Shown here piece after piece: positions 1 through 9,316 of a DNA stretch of 64,000 nucleotides. The DNA is taken from contig NZ_CP011388.1 in the NCBI RefSeq assembly GCF_001644605.1, positions 1,845,001 to 1,909,000 of the forward strand, read 5' to 3'. Each line of letters begins with the position of its first letter. Position 1 is the stretch's first letter. Position numbers and translations under genes: made by a program. Source of the stretch: Paenibacillus swuensis. Its GTDB lineage: Bacteria > Bacillota > Bacilli > Paenibacillales > DY6. Below the pieces are notes generated by a model that worked only from the letters and a program-made list of their open reading frames with translations, was not told the origin of the DNA and searched no databases.

Positions 1-1299
1 CGATTATGGCCTCTGTCGAATGATGTCCGGTCCAAAATATACCTAAAACAACTCACTGCTCCCGACGGTCAACCGGAATCCATGATTCAACGGGTATGCC
101 GTCAGTTGGAGGCGTCGGGCTTGCTCAGCTCGACGATCATTGTCACGCATGCGTCCCAGGTTGAAATTACCCGCAATCATATCGGGTATTCGGTTCCGAT
201 TCTGGCCGAACCGATGAAGAAAGGGACCTTCACGGCGGTTGCCCTTGTGGCTGCCTTCATCCATGCTCAGTTGGGACTTCGTTCCGATGAGGTTCTGATC
301 GTGTTGCCGGCGGATGTATTCGCGGAGGACGGCTATTTCATTGCTTTATCGAAGTTGCCTAAAGTTCTGGATGCAACAAAAGCCGATTTGGCTTTCTTGG
401 GCACCGTGCCTTCGCAACCTTCGGAGCAGTTTGGGTACATCGTGCCGAAGGTGGGCAGCGATATTCGGAGCGGGGATGTGCTACAGGTAGACCGGTTTGT
501 GGAAAAACCTGAAGAAGAGCACGCCATGGGTTTAGTTCGGCAAGGAGCGTTGTGGAATTGCGGCGTATTCGCTTTCCAATTGGGATTCATGCTGGATAAG
601 ATGAAAGCCGCCGGTTTTCCTTGGAAGTTTGAAGATATGCTCTTGCAATATCCTGGACTGACGGAGCTTAGCTTCGACAAGGAGATTGCCGAGAAATCGG
701 GTAATGCCGTCGTTGTTCCCTATTGCGGCGCATGGACGGACTTGGGGCAGTGGGGGACGTTAACGGAGCTGTTTGACCGACAAGTATCCGGCTTTGGAAC
801 CGTGTCGCCCGACAGCGTTAACACCCATCTGGTTAATGAGCTGTCTGTGCCTGTGCATGTTATCAATATCAGCAACGCGATTATCGCCGCGGGTCCTGAC
901 GGCATCCTTGTTGCCGATAAGGAAAGCAGCGCCCGCATAAAAGAGGAACTTCTGCGTGCTCCGTTGCCTGTTGCGATGTATGAGGAGTGGAGCTGGGGTG
1001 AGTCCACAGTGTTGGATTTCACGCTGACCGGCAGCCTGGAAACGATCACTCGCAAGCTAAACGTTCGTCCCGGGGAAGTGATTGGAAAACAAGTTTATGC
1101 GACAAGCGATCTCGTTTGGGTGGTGCTGACAGGACGCGGGGAAGTCAGTTCAGGGAAGCTTATACGCGAATTGGCACCGGGTGAAAGCGTACAGATCCCG
1201 CGAGGTGTTGACCACAGCATTCGCGTTGTCGGGAATGAGGAATTGATGCTTCTGGAAGTAAGGACAGGTCAGGTGCTGGGGAAGAGCGGTAAAGTTTAA
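1..1299 (+). CDS. manC: Mannose-1-phosphate guanylyltransferase (ManC-type), 5' truncated by window
   Basis: Makes GDP-mannose from mannose-1-phosphate and GTP in the cytoplasm, a precursor for polysaccharide synthesis. The frame is open from base 1 and its first visible residues are RLWPLS, the second half of the nucleotidyltransferase signature that normally sits near the N terminus, so only about ten residues are missing; the ATG at 82 is internal. FVEKP, the conserved sugar-nucleotide motif, is at about visible residue 165. The last 90 residues form the cupin-like domain (PRGVDHSIRVVG) usual in long ManC proteins. About 432 residues are visible. It converges with the alpha-galactosidase gene and shares a terminator with it. 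It is not inside the eps operon, so its use for that polymer is only possible. Confidence 0.9.
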   Translation, partial: RLWPLSNDVRSKIYLKQLTAPDGQPESMIQRVCRQLEASGLLSSTIIVTHASQVEITRNHIGYSVPILAEPMKKGTFTAVALVAAFIHAQLGLRSDEVLIVLPADVFAEDGYFIALSKLPKVLDATKADLAFLGTVPSQPSEQFGYIVPKVGSDIRSGDVLQVDRFVEKPEEEHAMGLVRQGALWNCGVFAFQLGFMLDKMKAAGFPWKFEDMLLQYPGLTELSFDKEIAEKSGNAVVVPYCGAWTDLGQWGTLTELFDRQVSGFGTVSPDSVNTHLVNELSVPVHVINISNAIIAAGPDGILVADKESSARIKEELLRAPLPVAMYEEWSWGESTVLDFTLTGSLETITRKLNVRPGEVIGKQVYATSDLVWVVLTGRGEVSSGKLIRELAPGESVQIPRGVDHSIRVVGNEELMLLEVRTGQVLGKSGKV

Positions 1300-1311
1300 A
1301 GTTGATAATGG

Positions 1312-1347
1312 AAACAGCCCTCCCGAGAATCCCAGGGAGGGCTGTTT
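1312..1347. terminator. Bidirectional rho-independent terminator
   Basis: Perfect 13-bp stem, AAACAGCCCTCCC at 1312-1324 with its complement at 1335-1347, and a 10-nt loop. It lies between the convergent ends of manC and the alpha-galactosidase gene; A and T runs at the two edges let it serve both strands. Confidence 0.9.
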
Positions 1348-1358
1348 GCTGAACTCGC

Positions 1359-3548
1359 TTATTCTACGGCTTGCAAACGCCAAACCGCGCTTTGGTAATC
1401 ACCATGCAGCTCCGGCAATACCAAGCCCGCATACATCAGCACATCGCCGCCGTACACCTGACCTGTTTCAGCCACCTTGTAGCTGTGGTTCGGATCTAAG
1501 CCCTTGAAACGCAGCCGGCGAATGGCATCATTCGGCTCCGCCAGCACGCGGAAGTATGCCGCGAACACATCGCGCTGATCTTCGGAGACGAACATCCAGG
1601 CCGTCTCATTGCCTTCAAACGGACTGAGCAATCGGTAGAAATCGCCTTGCTGTACCAGCGACCGCACTTCCTTGTAGAATGCGACCTGCGCCTTCACGGT
1701 ACTTTTCTCTTCTTCCGTAAATTGCGTTAAATCCAGCTCATAACCGAAGTTGCCGGACATGGCCACATTGCCTCGCATATCGAGGGATGTCATGCGGTGA
1801 ACCTGATGATTAGGAACCGCGGAGACGTGGGAGCCCATGGAGCTGATCGGGTACACCATGCTTGTACCGTACTGAATTTTCAGACGGCTGATCGCATCGG
1901 TGTTATCGCTCGTCCAGGTTTGCGGCATGTAATACAACATCCCCGGATCGAACCGGCCTCCCCCGCCGGAACAGCTTTCGAACAGGATATGCGGGAATTT
2001 CGTCGTGATTTCCTCCAATACGCGGTACAATCCAAGCATATAACGGTGCGCGGTCTCGCGTTGACGTTGCGCAGGGAGCAATGCCGAGCCAATCTCCGTC
2101 ATATTGCGGTTCATATCCCACTTCACGTAAGTTATAGGAGCGCTGGATAGTACATCTGACAGTGACTTGATGATATAGTCACACACATCCTTACGCGAGA
2201 AATCAAGGATGAGCTGTTGGCGTCCTTCGGTTCTGCGGCGTCCCGGTACGTGCAGGCACCAGTCGGGATGAGCCCGGTACAGGTCACTGTCGGGTGAAAC
2301 CATTTCCGGCTCGAACCACAAGCCGAACTGCATCTCCATGTCTCGCACCCTCTTGACGAGATCCTCCAACCCGTTCGGGAGTTTCTTGCGGTCGACGATC
2401 CAATCTCCCAGGGAGCTGTTGTCTGAGTCACGCTTGCCGAACCAGCCGTCATCGAGAACAAATAACTCAATGCCCAGCTCTTTGCCGGCTTTGGCGATAT
2501 CTTCGATCTTCTCAGCATTGAAGTTAAAGTAAGTCGCTTCCCAGTTGTTGACCAGCACCGGACGCACTTCATCGCGGTACAGTCCACGGCAAAGACGGGT
2601 ACGGTAAAGCTTATGGAAACGGCGCGACATGCCTCCGAGTCCTTCCGGCGAATACACCAACACCGCCTCCGGCGTTTGGAACGATTGCCCCGGCTCGAGC
2701 AGCCAGGAGAAATCAAACGGGTTAATTCCCATGGATACGCGGGCTGTATCGTAAGCGTCCACTTCCACGCTTGCAAGGAAATTTCCGCTGTACACTAAAC
2801 TGAATCCGTATACATCTCCCTGCTCTTCTCCCGCGTCCTTGCTCATTAGAGCCAAGAAGGGGTTGTGTTGGTGCGAGCTGGAGCCGCGGCGGCTTTCAAT
2901 GGATTGCGTACCGACCGTGAGCGGACGCTTTGCGACATTGCGTTCCTTGGCCCATGCTCCCGCCAAGTGCAGCAGGTCAAAGTCTTTATGCGGGAAATCC
3001 ACGTTGGCGCTAAGCGCGCGTTGCAATTCTAGATTGTCCGTACCTTCGTTGACGAAGCGGACCGAGCGCGTAATCGCGTCCAACTCGCTGAACACCGTAT
3101 AGGAAAGAATAACTTTGAGTCCGGTCAGCTTGTCCAGCGTTGTAATTTCCAACGTTTCCGCTTCGCTCTCATCCTCCACGTAAGTTGCGGGAAGTACCTC
3201 CAGCTCCGGTTTACCGGCTGAAACCGTATGCGAAACATACAGTAACTCCGTAATGGTAGTGCCGTTGGCCAACTTTACGCCGTAGGCCGGTTGACGGAAA
3301 TCCGACGTACCGTATACCGGATATTCCTGCGGCAGCGTGTCCAGCGTCATCAGTTTGGACTTATCGGGCGTGGGATGGAAAGAACAGCGCTGGGCGTAAG
3401 TCAGAAGCTGTTCCGGTTGGAAGGCTTGCAGTCGTCGGCCCCAATACAGATGCGTCAAGAAGCCCATTTCATGTATTTGCAGAATATAACTGGTGCCGCG
3501 CGATTGAAGATGAAACGTCAGTTGTTGTTCATTTATAAGAATACCCAT
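1359..3548 (-). CDS. Alpha-galactosidase, GH36
   Basis: Hydrolyses terminal alpha-1,6-galactosyl residues of raffinose-family sugars or galactomannan. The 729-residue length is typical of bacterial GH36 tetrameric enzymes. The nucleophile motif KWDMNRN lies near residue 476 and the acid/base motif TSDNTDA near 547, the spacing known for the Geobacillus AgaN/AgaB enzymes. The segment ESCSGGGGRFDPG between them is also diagnostic. No signal peptide is visible, so the enzyme should be cytoplasmic. The ATG at 3548 is preceded by GGAGG at a rather long distance of about 12 nt. The divergent AraC gene next door is a likely regulator, as in melibiose and raffinose loci. Confidence 0.95.
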   Translation of the reverse strand: MGILINEQQLTFHLQSRGTSYILQIHEMGFLTHLYWGRRLQAFQPEQLLTYAQRCSFHPTPDKSKLMTLDTLPQEYPVYGTSDFRQPAYGVKLANGTTITELLYVSHTVSAGKPELEVLPATYVEDESEAETLEITTLDKLTGLKVILSYTVFSELDAITRSVRFVNEGTDNLELQRALSANVDFPHKDFDLLHLAGAWAKERNVAKRPLTVGTQSIESRRGSSSHQHNPFLALMSKDAGEEQGDVYGFSLVYSGNFLASVEVDAYDTARVSMGINPFDFSWLLEPGQSFQTPEAVLVYSPEGLGGMSRRFHKLYRTRLCRGLYRDEVRPVLVNNWEATYFNFNAEKIEDIAKAGKELGIELFVLDDGWFGKRDSDNSSLGDWIVDRKKLPNGLEDLVKRVRDMEMQFGLWFEPEMVSPDSDLYRAHPDWCLHVPGRRRTEGRQQLILDFSRKDVCDYIIKSLSDVLSSAPITYVKWDMNRNMTEIGSALLPAQRQRETAHRYMLGLYRVLEEITTKFPHILFESCSGGGGRFDPGMLYYMPQTWTSDNTDAISRLKIQYGTSMVYPISSMGSHVSAVPNHQVHRMTSLDMRGNVAMSGNFGYELDLTQFTEEEKSTVKAQVAFYKEVRSLVQQGDFYRLLSPFEGNETAWMFVSEDQRDVFAAYFRVLAEPNDAIRRLRFKGLDPNHSYKVAETGQVYGGDVLMYAGLVLPELHGDYQSAVWRLQAVE

Positions 3549-3565
3549 AGGTTGTATATGCCTCC

Positions 3566-3580
3566 AGTAAACGTTTTACT
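3566..3580. promoter_or_regulatory. Palindromic operator-like site before the alpha-galactosidase gene
   Basis: AGTAAACGTTTTACT has perfect 6-bp arms (AGTAAA/TTTACT) around CGT, the kind of site used by LacI-family proteins including CcpA. It overlaps the ribosome-binding region of the minus-strand alpha-galactosidase gene, in the divergent region shared with the AraC gene. It deviates from the cre consensus at three end positions, so the binding protein is unknown. Confidence 0.45.
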
Positions 3581-3705
3581 TAAATCATACACTTTTCCCG
3601 ACTTTTTGCCTATGGAGCCATAAAGGCTGGATATGGACGGATGTAGTTTTTGTGTGCGATAGTGGGAAGAGACGAACTGAATCCTATGAACTTAAGGAGA
3701 AATCA

Positions 3706-4536
3706 ATGTCGAAGGAACTTGAATTGGCGCATACCACGGCTCCGCCCGCCGGGTTGTTTATTTGTGACTATTTTGAGCAAAAAGAAGATTATTTCGCCTA
3801 TCGTCCGGACGGGACGCGGGATTGGCTGGTCATTGCGACGGTTTCCGGTGAAGGGGTGTTCCGGGTCGGGGAGGAGTCCATTGTGTGCAAAGCCGGTGAT
3901 CTTGCGTTAATCAAGCCGGGCACCATGCATCATTACACGACCTTTTCAGGGGGCCGGTGGAATTTTTATTGGGCTCACTTTTTGCCTAAAGCGGATTGGC
4001 CGCAGTACCTGCTCTGGTCTGAACCACTGAAAGGAATGTTGATGACGCAGATTGATTTAACGGATACGCGGGAGCGAATCTACAGTGCGTTTCGACGAAT
4101 GATTGAAGACAACCGGCAAGGGGGCAGGTACGGAGAAGCTTTGGCACAGAACAGCTTGCTTGAAGTGCTGATGTTAGCCGCGCGGCAACAAGCCTGGCAG
4201 ACGGAGAACGGAATGGATCACCGGGTTCAGGACGTGCTCAGGCGGATGGCGGAAAACTTAAAGGACCAGCACCGGGTGACCGCATTGGCCAAAGCCGTGC
4301 ACTTGTCGCCTTCGAGGCTGTCGCATTTGTTTAAAGAGCAGGTCGGGGATTCCATCATTGAAGTTTTGCTCAAAATGAGGCTGAAACAAGCAGGCCGCCT
4401 CCTCCATTACACCGACCGGCAGGTGCAGGAGATTGCGGAGGATGTCGGGTTTGCGAGTCCGTTTTATTTTACGGAACAGTTTACGCGTTTTTATGGGATG
4501 AATCCGTCGGAGTATCGAAGGTTGGGGATCGATTAG
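3706..4536 (+). CDS. AraC-family transcriptional regulator with cupin sensor domain
   Basis: A 276-residue one-component sugar regulator. The N-terminal half is an AraC cupin fold (GEGVFRVGEESIVCKAGDL, KPGTMHHYT). The C-terminal 100 residues hold two helix-turn-helix motifs, with HLSPSRLSHLFKEQVG and the family signature ending IAEDVGFASPFYFTEQFTRFYGMNPSEYR. An upstream in-frame ATG exists at 3652, but only the ATG at 3706 has a ribosome binding site (AAGGAGA at 3694-3700, 5 nt away), so it is chosen. Divergent from the GH36 alpha-galactosidase gene, which it probably activates in response to an alpha-galactoside; that pairing is inferred from position. Confidence 0.9.
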   Translation: MSKELELAHTTAPPAGLFICDYFEQKEDYFAYRPDGTRDWLVIATVSGEGVFRVGEESIVCKAGDLALIKPGTMHHYTTFSGGRWNFYWAHFLPKADWPQYLLWSEPLKGMLMTQIDLTDTRERIYSAFRRMIEDNRQGGRYGEALAQNSLLEVLMLAARQQAWQTENGMDHRVQDVLRRMAENLKDQHRVTALAKAVHLSPSRLSHLFKEQVGDSIIEVLLKMRLKQAGRLLHYTDRQVQEIAEDVGFASPFYFTEQFTRFYGMNPSEYRRLGID

Positions 4537-4589
4537 GAGCTGGGTAACTTGTCTGGGTGTTGCGTGTTTGGCAGGCGCGGTGTGCAGGG

Positions 4590-5075
4590 TTATCCCTTTC
4601 AGTCAGCTCGGCAGCTTACCCAGGAGTTATACTTTGCAAACGCCTAATGCTGGGTTATCCCTTTCAGTCAGCTCGGTAGCTTATCCAGCAGTTGTACTTT
4701 GCAAACGCCGAACGCTGGATTATCCCTTTCAGTCAGCTCGGTAGCTTATCCAGGAGTTATACTTTGCAAACGCCGAACGCTGGATTATCCCTTTCAGTCA
4801 GCTCGGCAGCTTATCCAGGAGTTATATTTTTCAAACGCCTAATGCTGGGTTATCCCTTTCAGTCAGCTCGGCAGCTTATCCAGCAGTTGTACTTTGCAAA
4901 CGCCTAATGCTGGATTATCCCTTTCAGTCAGCTCGGCAGCTTATCCAGCTTATCCAGCAGTTGTACTTTGCAAACGCCTAATGCTGGGTTATCCCTTTCA
5001 GTCAGCTCGGCAGCTTATCCAGCTGTTGTACTTTGCAAACGCCTAATGCTGGGTTATCCCTTTCAGTCAGCTCGG
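4590..5075. repeat. Tandem array A, 65-bp unit
   Basis: The core TTATCCCTTTCAGTCAGCTC recurs at 4590, 4655, 4720, 4785, 4850, 4915, 4989 and 5054. Spacing is exactly 65 bp except one 74-bp interval caused by a 9-nt local duplication (cttatccag). Units differ at a few positions (CGGTAG/CGGCAG, CAGGAG/CAGCAG, CTAATG/CGAACG). There are no unique spacers, so this is not CRISPR. Since 65 is not a multiple of 3, it cannot encode a repeated peptide. TGCTGG and CCAGCA inside most units could pair into short hairpins. Confidence 0.95.
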
Positions 5076-5130
5076 TGGTTGACGACTGAGTCTGGGGGAT
5101 AGCCCAGCATTTGGGATTAGCACGAGTTAA

Positions 5131-5673
5131 TGGGATAACCCAGCACTTGAGCTTTCACATACTACCTCGATGCCAATGAACGCGCCACTGAGTCAATGGG
5201 ATAACCCGGCACTTGAGCGCTCGCATACTTACTGGATACCGATGAACGCGCCACTGAGTCAATGGGATAACCCGGCACTTGAGCGTTCACATACTTACTC
5301 GATACCGATGAACGCGCCACTGAGTCAATGGGATAACCCGGCACTTGAGCGTTCACATACTTACTCGATACCGATGAACGCGCCACTGAGTCAATGGGAT
5401 AACCCGGCACCTGAACGCTCACATACTATCTCGATTCCAATGAACACGCCACTGAGTCAATGGGATAACCCGGCACCTGAACGCTCACATACTTACTCGA
5501 TACCGATGAACGCTCCACTGAGTTAATGGGATAACCCGGCACTTGAGCGCTCACATACTTACTCGATAGCGATGAACGCGCGCGCCACTGAGTCAATGGG
5601 ATAACCCAGCACTTGAGCGCTCGCATACTTACTCGATACCGATGAACGCGTCACTGAGTCAATGGGATAACCC
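5131..5673. repeat. Tandem array B, 66-bp unit, inverted relative to array A
   Basis: TGGGATAACCC recurs at 5131, 5197, 5263, 5329, 5395, 5461, 5527, 5597 and 5663. The spacing is 66 bp except one 70-bp interval with an extra CGCG. Read on the minus strand the core is GCCGGGTTATCCCATTGACT, clearly related to array A (GCTGGGTTATCCCTTTCAGT), so the two arrays are diverged relatives facing each other. A degenerate half copy lies between them near 5091-5110. The 66-bp period keeps reading frames open on both strands, but no ribosome binding site precedes them. The array runs up to the stop codon of the HD-GYP gene. Confidence 0.95.
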
Positions 5674-5674
5674 C

Positions 5675-7201
5675 TCATCCCGCCGCCACTGGAAACATCG
5701 GTGCAACAACCGCATGCTCCTTCCGCATCGCTTCCACAAACAAAGGCGTAAACACCGGATCCCACTGAACGCCCATCCCTTCTTCCAGAATGGAAATCGC
5801 TTTCTCCACCGGCATTCCCCTGCGGTAAGGCCTGTCCGACGTCATGGCGTCAAACGCGTCGGCAATCGCGATAATCCGTCCCAATTGAGGGATGTCACAA
5901 CCGGCCAAGCCGTCCGGGTATCCTCTTCCGTTATATTGCTCATGATGGGAACGCACTCCCGGCAGAATGACAGCCATGGCTTCCGCGGGCTCAATTTGCT
6001 TAAGAATATTTTCGCCTAACACCGGATGAAGCTTAATCAATTCAAACTCGTCGTCTGTCAGTCGACCTTCTTTCAACAGCACGGCGTCTCTTACGCCAAT
6101 CTTCCCTATATCATGCAACAATGCCGCTTTCCGCAAAATATCCATCTCCGGCTCCGAAAGCCCAGCCAAAGTTCCAATCATGCCGGAGTAACGCGCCACT
6201 CTCTCGGAATGGCCAGCCGTGTAAGGGTCTCTCGCATCCAACGCCGCCGCAAGGGTTGTAAAGTAACTTTGGAGCAGTTGGTTGTTCATACCCTCCCGGA
6301 ACTTGAGCCCGTTCACCATATGGTTAAACCCGGCTACCAACTGGGAGAACTCATCCGTGTAGATGTTACCCGCCTGTGTCTCGAAGTTCCCGTTCCGGAC
6401 ATCGTCCATCGCATTGCGTATACTCTCCATTGGTCCTTGAACATCCCTGGACAACAGCCAAGCGCCCAAAGCGGAAAACCCTACTCCGATGGCCAGTATA
6501 AGCGCAGCCCACTTCCAGTAATCCGCCGTATACTCGGAGGGCAGATCGCTTAACCGAACCTGGGAAGCCAGCGAAAACAGAAATACCGGGAACGTGCCGA
6601 TCAACAATGCGCTTAACTGGAACTTGCTTCGTATAGACACTAACACTTGTCCATCCAGGGCGACATCCACTCCGTATAACAGGATGGCACGTTGACGCAA
6701 CTCCTTCAACACCGGCCGAATCGCCTGATTATTGAGAAAAAATTCAATCAGCGCATGCATACTGGCAACCAGTACAGCCCCCAACGTCGCAAGCAAAATA
6801 TAAGTATACGGAAGCATCACCAGCTCAAAGTGGATCGCAGCTGCCAACATGGATGCCGCCGGAATGGACAAACCCAGGAAATGGGGTCCGTAAATACGGC
6901 GTACCGCCAGAACCGGAAAGCGATGCGCCTGCACATAAGCCCTTCTCAGTTCCTCCGCTGTTGGCTGCGCAGTAAGATAAGCTTGGCGTATAGGCCGGAT
7001 ATGGCGTGTAAACAACATGAATTCACAACTAAACATGATTAGCAATGAAACAAACAGCAAAAGGAACAAATAGTATGTCTCTCTAACGGATATTTGGAGC
7101 GTCGAGAAAATGAGAATACTCCCTACTCCCAATACGGCGGCAGACGAACCAAACAGATAATCCCGGATGAGTTGTTTCATAAACGAACGGTAAACGGACA
7201 T
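5675..7201 (-). CDS. Membrane HD-GYP domain protein, probable cyclic-di-GMP phosphodiesterase
   Basis: A 508-residue signalling protein. The first half contains about six hydrophobic segments. A HAMP-like linker follows near residues 255-305 (SRDVQGPMESIRNAMDDVRN). The C-terminal HD-GYP domain has HSERVARYSG, the metal-binding HDIGK near residue 363 and the HHEQYNGRGYP motif near residue 419. HD-GYP proteins of this form usually hydrolyse c-di-GMP to GMP. It is monocistronic; its stop codon abuts tandem array B. Relevant here because the window also holds a c-di-GMP riboswitch, though nothing in the sequence links the two directly. Some HD-GYP proteins lack phosphodiesterase activity, so the reaction is inferred. 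Confidence 0.88.
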   Translation of the reverse strand: MSVYRSFMKQLIRDYLFGSSAAVLGVGSILIFSTLQISVRETYYLFLLLFVSLLIMFSCEFMLFTRHIRPIRQAYLTAQPTAEELRRAYVQAHRFPVLAVRRIYGPHFLGLSIPAASMLAAAIHFELVMLPYTYILLATLGAVLVASMHALIEFFLNNQAIRPVLKELRQRAILLYGVDVALDGQVLVSIRSKFQLSALLIGTFPVFLFSLASQVRLSDLPSEYTADYWKWAALILAIGVGFSALGAWLLSRDVQGPMESIRNAMDDVRNGNFETQAGNIYTDEFSQLVAGFNHMVNGLKFREGMNNQLLQSYFTTLAAALDARDPYTAGHSERVARYSGMIGTLAGLSEPEMDILRKAALLHDIGKIGVRDAVLLKEGRLTDDEFELIKLHPVLGENILKQIEPAEAMAVILPGVRSHHEQYNGRGYPDGLAGCDIPQLGRIIAIADAFDAMTSDRPYRRGMPVEKAISILEEGMGVQWDPVFTPLFVEAMRKEHAVVAPMFPVAAG

Positions 7202-7401
7202 AAGCGAACCTGCACTCCTTCGGGTAAATCCTCTGCGAACAGCTTATTTACGGTTATACGCAGGAAATGTAGAATTGGATGGGTTGGATGACTTCATTTA
7301 TGTATTTCGGCTATTCTAAGCGATTTCATTTGCATTCAGCCAAAAAAATTCCCGATTCGAATGTGTTTGGGGTATTATGGGAAGAAAACCAGAGGTGTAC
7401 G

Positions 7402-8454
7402 ATGACAACGCGGAAAAAAGCCATCATTATTACAGATTATGCAGGTTATGTGCGTGAAAACTTTTATCCGGAGAACGGTGTCAATCTGGAGGTTATGGTC
7501 CGAAAACTGCGGGATTACGGCGTTGAAGCCCAGATCACAGGCTATCAGGATTTAGCAAACTCCACCTTTGAAATTAAGGATACGCTCATTCTATACTCCT
7601 CCTCCCAACAACCGGATTACAAAGCTTATATTGATGATATTCTATACGAACTCTCCAAACACAATCAGGTTGTGCCCCGGTATGAAATCTTTCGCGCCCA
7701 CGAGAATAAAGGGTATCAGGAACTATTGAAAGCCGCTCATGGGTTTTCGTCGCTGCATTGTCATTACTTGGCCACAGCGCGTGATTTCCTCAACATCGCA
7801 GATCAAATCAATTACCCTGTGGTGATCAAAAAAATGGACGGCAGCATGAGCAAAAACGTCGTTAAAGCTGACACGAGAGAGGAAGCTGTAAGACACGTAC
7901 ACAAGTTCACACAACCCGCACAGCCGATACGTTACTTTTTGAGTAAATGGCTCGATCAGTTTATTTTGAAGAAAAAATATGTGAATTACGAGCGGGAAAC
8001 GGACTATATCGGAAGGTACGTCGTACAGCAGTTTGTTCCGGGATTGCAGGAGGATTGGCGGGTGCTGGTGTGCGGGGATAAATATTATGTGCTGAAACGC
8101 GGTGTGCGCAAGCATGATTTTCGGGCAAGCGGAAGCGGGCTTTTCACTTTCGACCACCCGCCCGAAGGGATGCTGGATTATGCCAAGAGTCTATATACGA
8201 AGCTGGATTCTCCGTTCCTCTCTATGGATATTTGTAAGCATGAGGGAGGCTTTGATGTGTTTGAGTTTCAGGGCACTCACTTCGGACCTGCGGCGATCAT
8301 TAATTCTGAACATTATTACCGTCAACATGCGCAAGGCACATGGGAAAAAGTAGTTGGAAAATCCAACTACTCGGAAGTATATATAGAGGCGATTATCTCC
8401 TATCTCGACCATACTACAGGATTCAACCGGGATGCTGCGACATCGCCGGGCTGA
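7402..8454 (+). CDS. YheC/YheD-like ATP-grasp protein
   Basis: A 350-residue protein with an ATP-grasp fold like that of the YheC/YheD spore-coat-associated family and RimK-type ligases. Visible elements are the ATP-binding lysine strand YPVVIKKMDGSMSKNVVKA, the QQFVPGLQEDWRVLVCGDKY strand, and the metal-binding end FEFQGTHFGPAAI. It probably ligates a carboxylate to an amine, but the substrate cannot be told. An in-frame ATG at 7279 adds 41 poorly coding residues; the ATG at 7402 follows AGAGGTG and is preferred. Its last 55 bp overlap the end of the convergent PhyH gene. Confidence 0.75.
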   Translation: MTTRKKAIIITDYAGYVRENFYPENGVNLEVMVRKLRDYGVEAQITGYQDLANSTFEIKDTLILYSSSQQPDYKAYIDDILYELSKHNQVVPRYEIFRAHENKGYQELLKAAHGFSSLHCHYLATARDFLNIADQINYPVVIKKMDGSMSKNVVKADTREEAVRHVHKFTQPAQPIRYFLSKWLDQFILKKKYVNYERETDYIGRYVVQQFVPGLQEDWRVLVCGDKYYVLKRGVRKHDFRASGSGLFTFDHPPEGMLDYAKSLYTKLDSPFLSMDICKHEGGFDVFEFQGTHFGPAAIINSEHYYRQHAQGTWEKVVGKSNYSEVYIEAIISYLDHTTGFNRDAATSPG

Positions 8455-9200
8455 AGATCAGGAAACCAGCTCGCCAGATCGTTCTTGCGCGCATTACTGT
8501 CAGGCTCGGCGATTCGAACACCGTCCGCCATGTAAATAACGGTCATGACTTTGCGAATATGCTCCGTAGGATTGCCCGGCGCGGAATGTAAAGTCCAGCC
8601 CGCATGGAATGTGGCGTCGCCTGCGGCCATGGCGCCATGCGATACTTGCTCAAACCCCTTGCCTTCAATGTACTGCGCGAGGGTTCGGTGGGACTCGTCG
8701 GATATGACCATTTTGTTAATATAACCCGCCTCTTGCGAGCCGGATGCGAACGTCATGGAGCCCACTTCCTCCGGCACGTCCACCAGCGGCATCCACATCG
8801 TAATCGTCTTGTCCGTATCCAGCGGCCAGTAGATTTGATCCTGATGCCAAGGCGTATGCCCGCCTCCCGGCTCCTTGAACAGGGCCTGGTCATGATAAAT
8901 GCGCACGCTGTCCACGCCCATCAGCTCCGCCGCCACTTTGGCGAACCTCTCCGCCAGAACGAAGCGCGCAATGATCTCACTGTGCTGCCACAGGTTGCCT
9001 ACCTGAATGAATGCCTTCCCGTACGTATCCCTTTCGCTCAGGGGCTTATCATTGTAGTTCAGCTCCATCACCTTTTCGGTAATTACAGGTTCATAAGCTG
9101 CGATCTCCTCAGGTGCGGCGAGTTGCCGAACAAGGATATGCCCATTGCGGGTATATTGTTCTTTTTGCACATTGGAAATATCATATAAGGTTGAATTCAT
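8400..9200 (-). CDS. Phytanoyl-CoA dioxygenase (PhyH) family oxygenase
   Basis: A 266-residue Fe(II)/2-oxoglutarate-dependent oxygenase. The iron-binding HxD lies in TPWHQDQIYW (near residue 117), the distal histidine in HAGWTLHSAPG (near 204), and the 2-oxoglutarate-binding arginine in EHIRKVMTVIYM. The substrate is unknown; members of this family hydroxylate lipids, ectoine, antibiotics or small metabolites. The ATG follows GGAGGAGAAGTC. A TTGACA hexamer at 9278-9283 on this strand could be the -35 element. The gene is divergent from an AraC gene, its probable regulator, and its 3' end overlaps the convergent ATP-grasp gene by 55 bp. Confidence 0.85.
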   Translation of the reverse strand: MNSTLYDISNVQKEQYTRNGHILVRQLAAPEEIAAYEPVITEKVMELNYNDKPLSERDTYGKAFIQVGNLWQHSEIIARFVLAERFAKVAAELMGVDSVRIYHDQALFKEPGGGHTPWHQDQIYWPLDTDKTITMWMPLVDVPEEVGSMTFASGSQEAGYINKMVISDESHRTLAQYIEGKGFEQVSHGAMAAGDATFHAGWTLHSAPGNPTEHIRKVMTVIYMADGVRIAEPDSNARKNDLASWFPDLQPGDVAASRLNPVVWSR

Positions 9201-9316
9201 GACTTCTCCTCCTTGTACTTTTCTGTTATTCTACAGGAAGAATAAGCCGAATTCATTGTCATTATGTATAATATTTTTGTCAAAAACAACAATGTTAGTT
9301 AAGGAAGGAACTGCCC

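Noticed and set aside
5162..5626. Repeat protein with a 22-residue unit (VPGYPIDSVARSSVSSKY on the minus strand)
   Set aside because: The frame is open only because the DNA unit is 66 bp; frames are open on both strands, no ribosome binding site or signal is present, and the sister array with a 65-bp unit is non-coding.
4590..5673. CRISPR array
   Set aside because: Whole units repeat with no unique spacers, the repeats are too long, and no cas genes are nearby.
9244..9283. Strong promoter for the AraC gene at TATAAT 9267-9272
   Set aside because: No acceptable -35 hexamer at 16-18 bp upstream on the plus strand.
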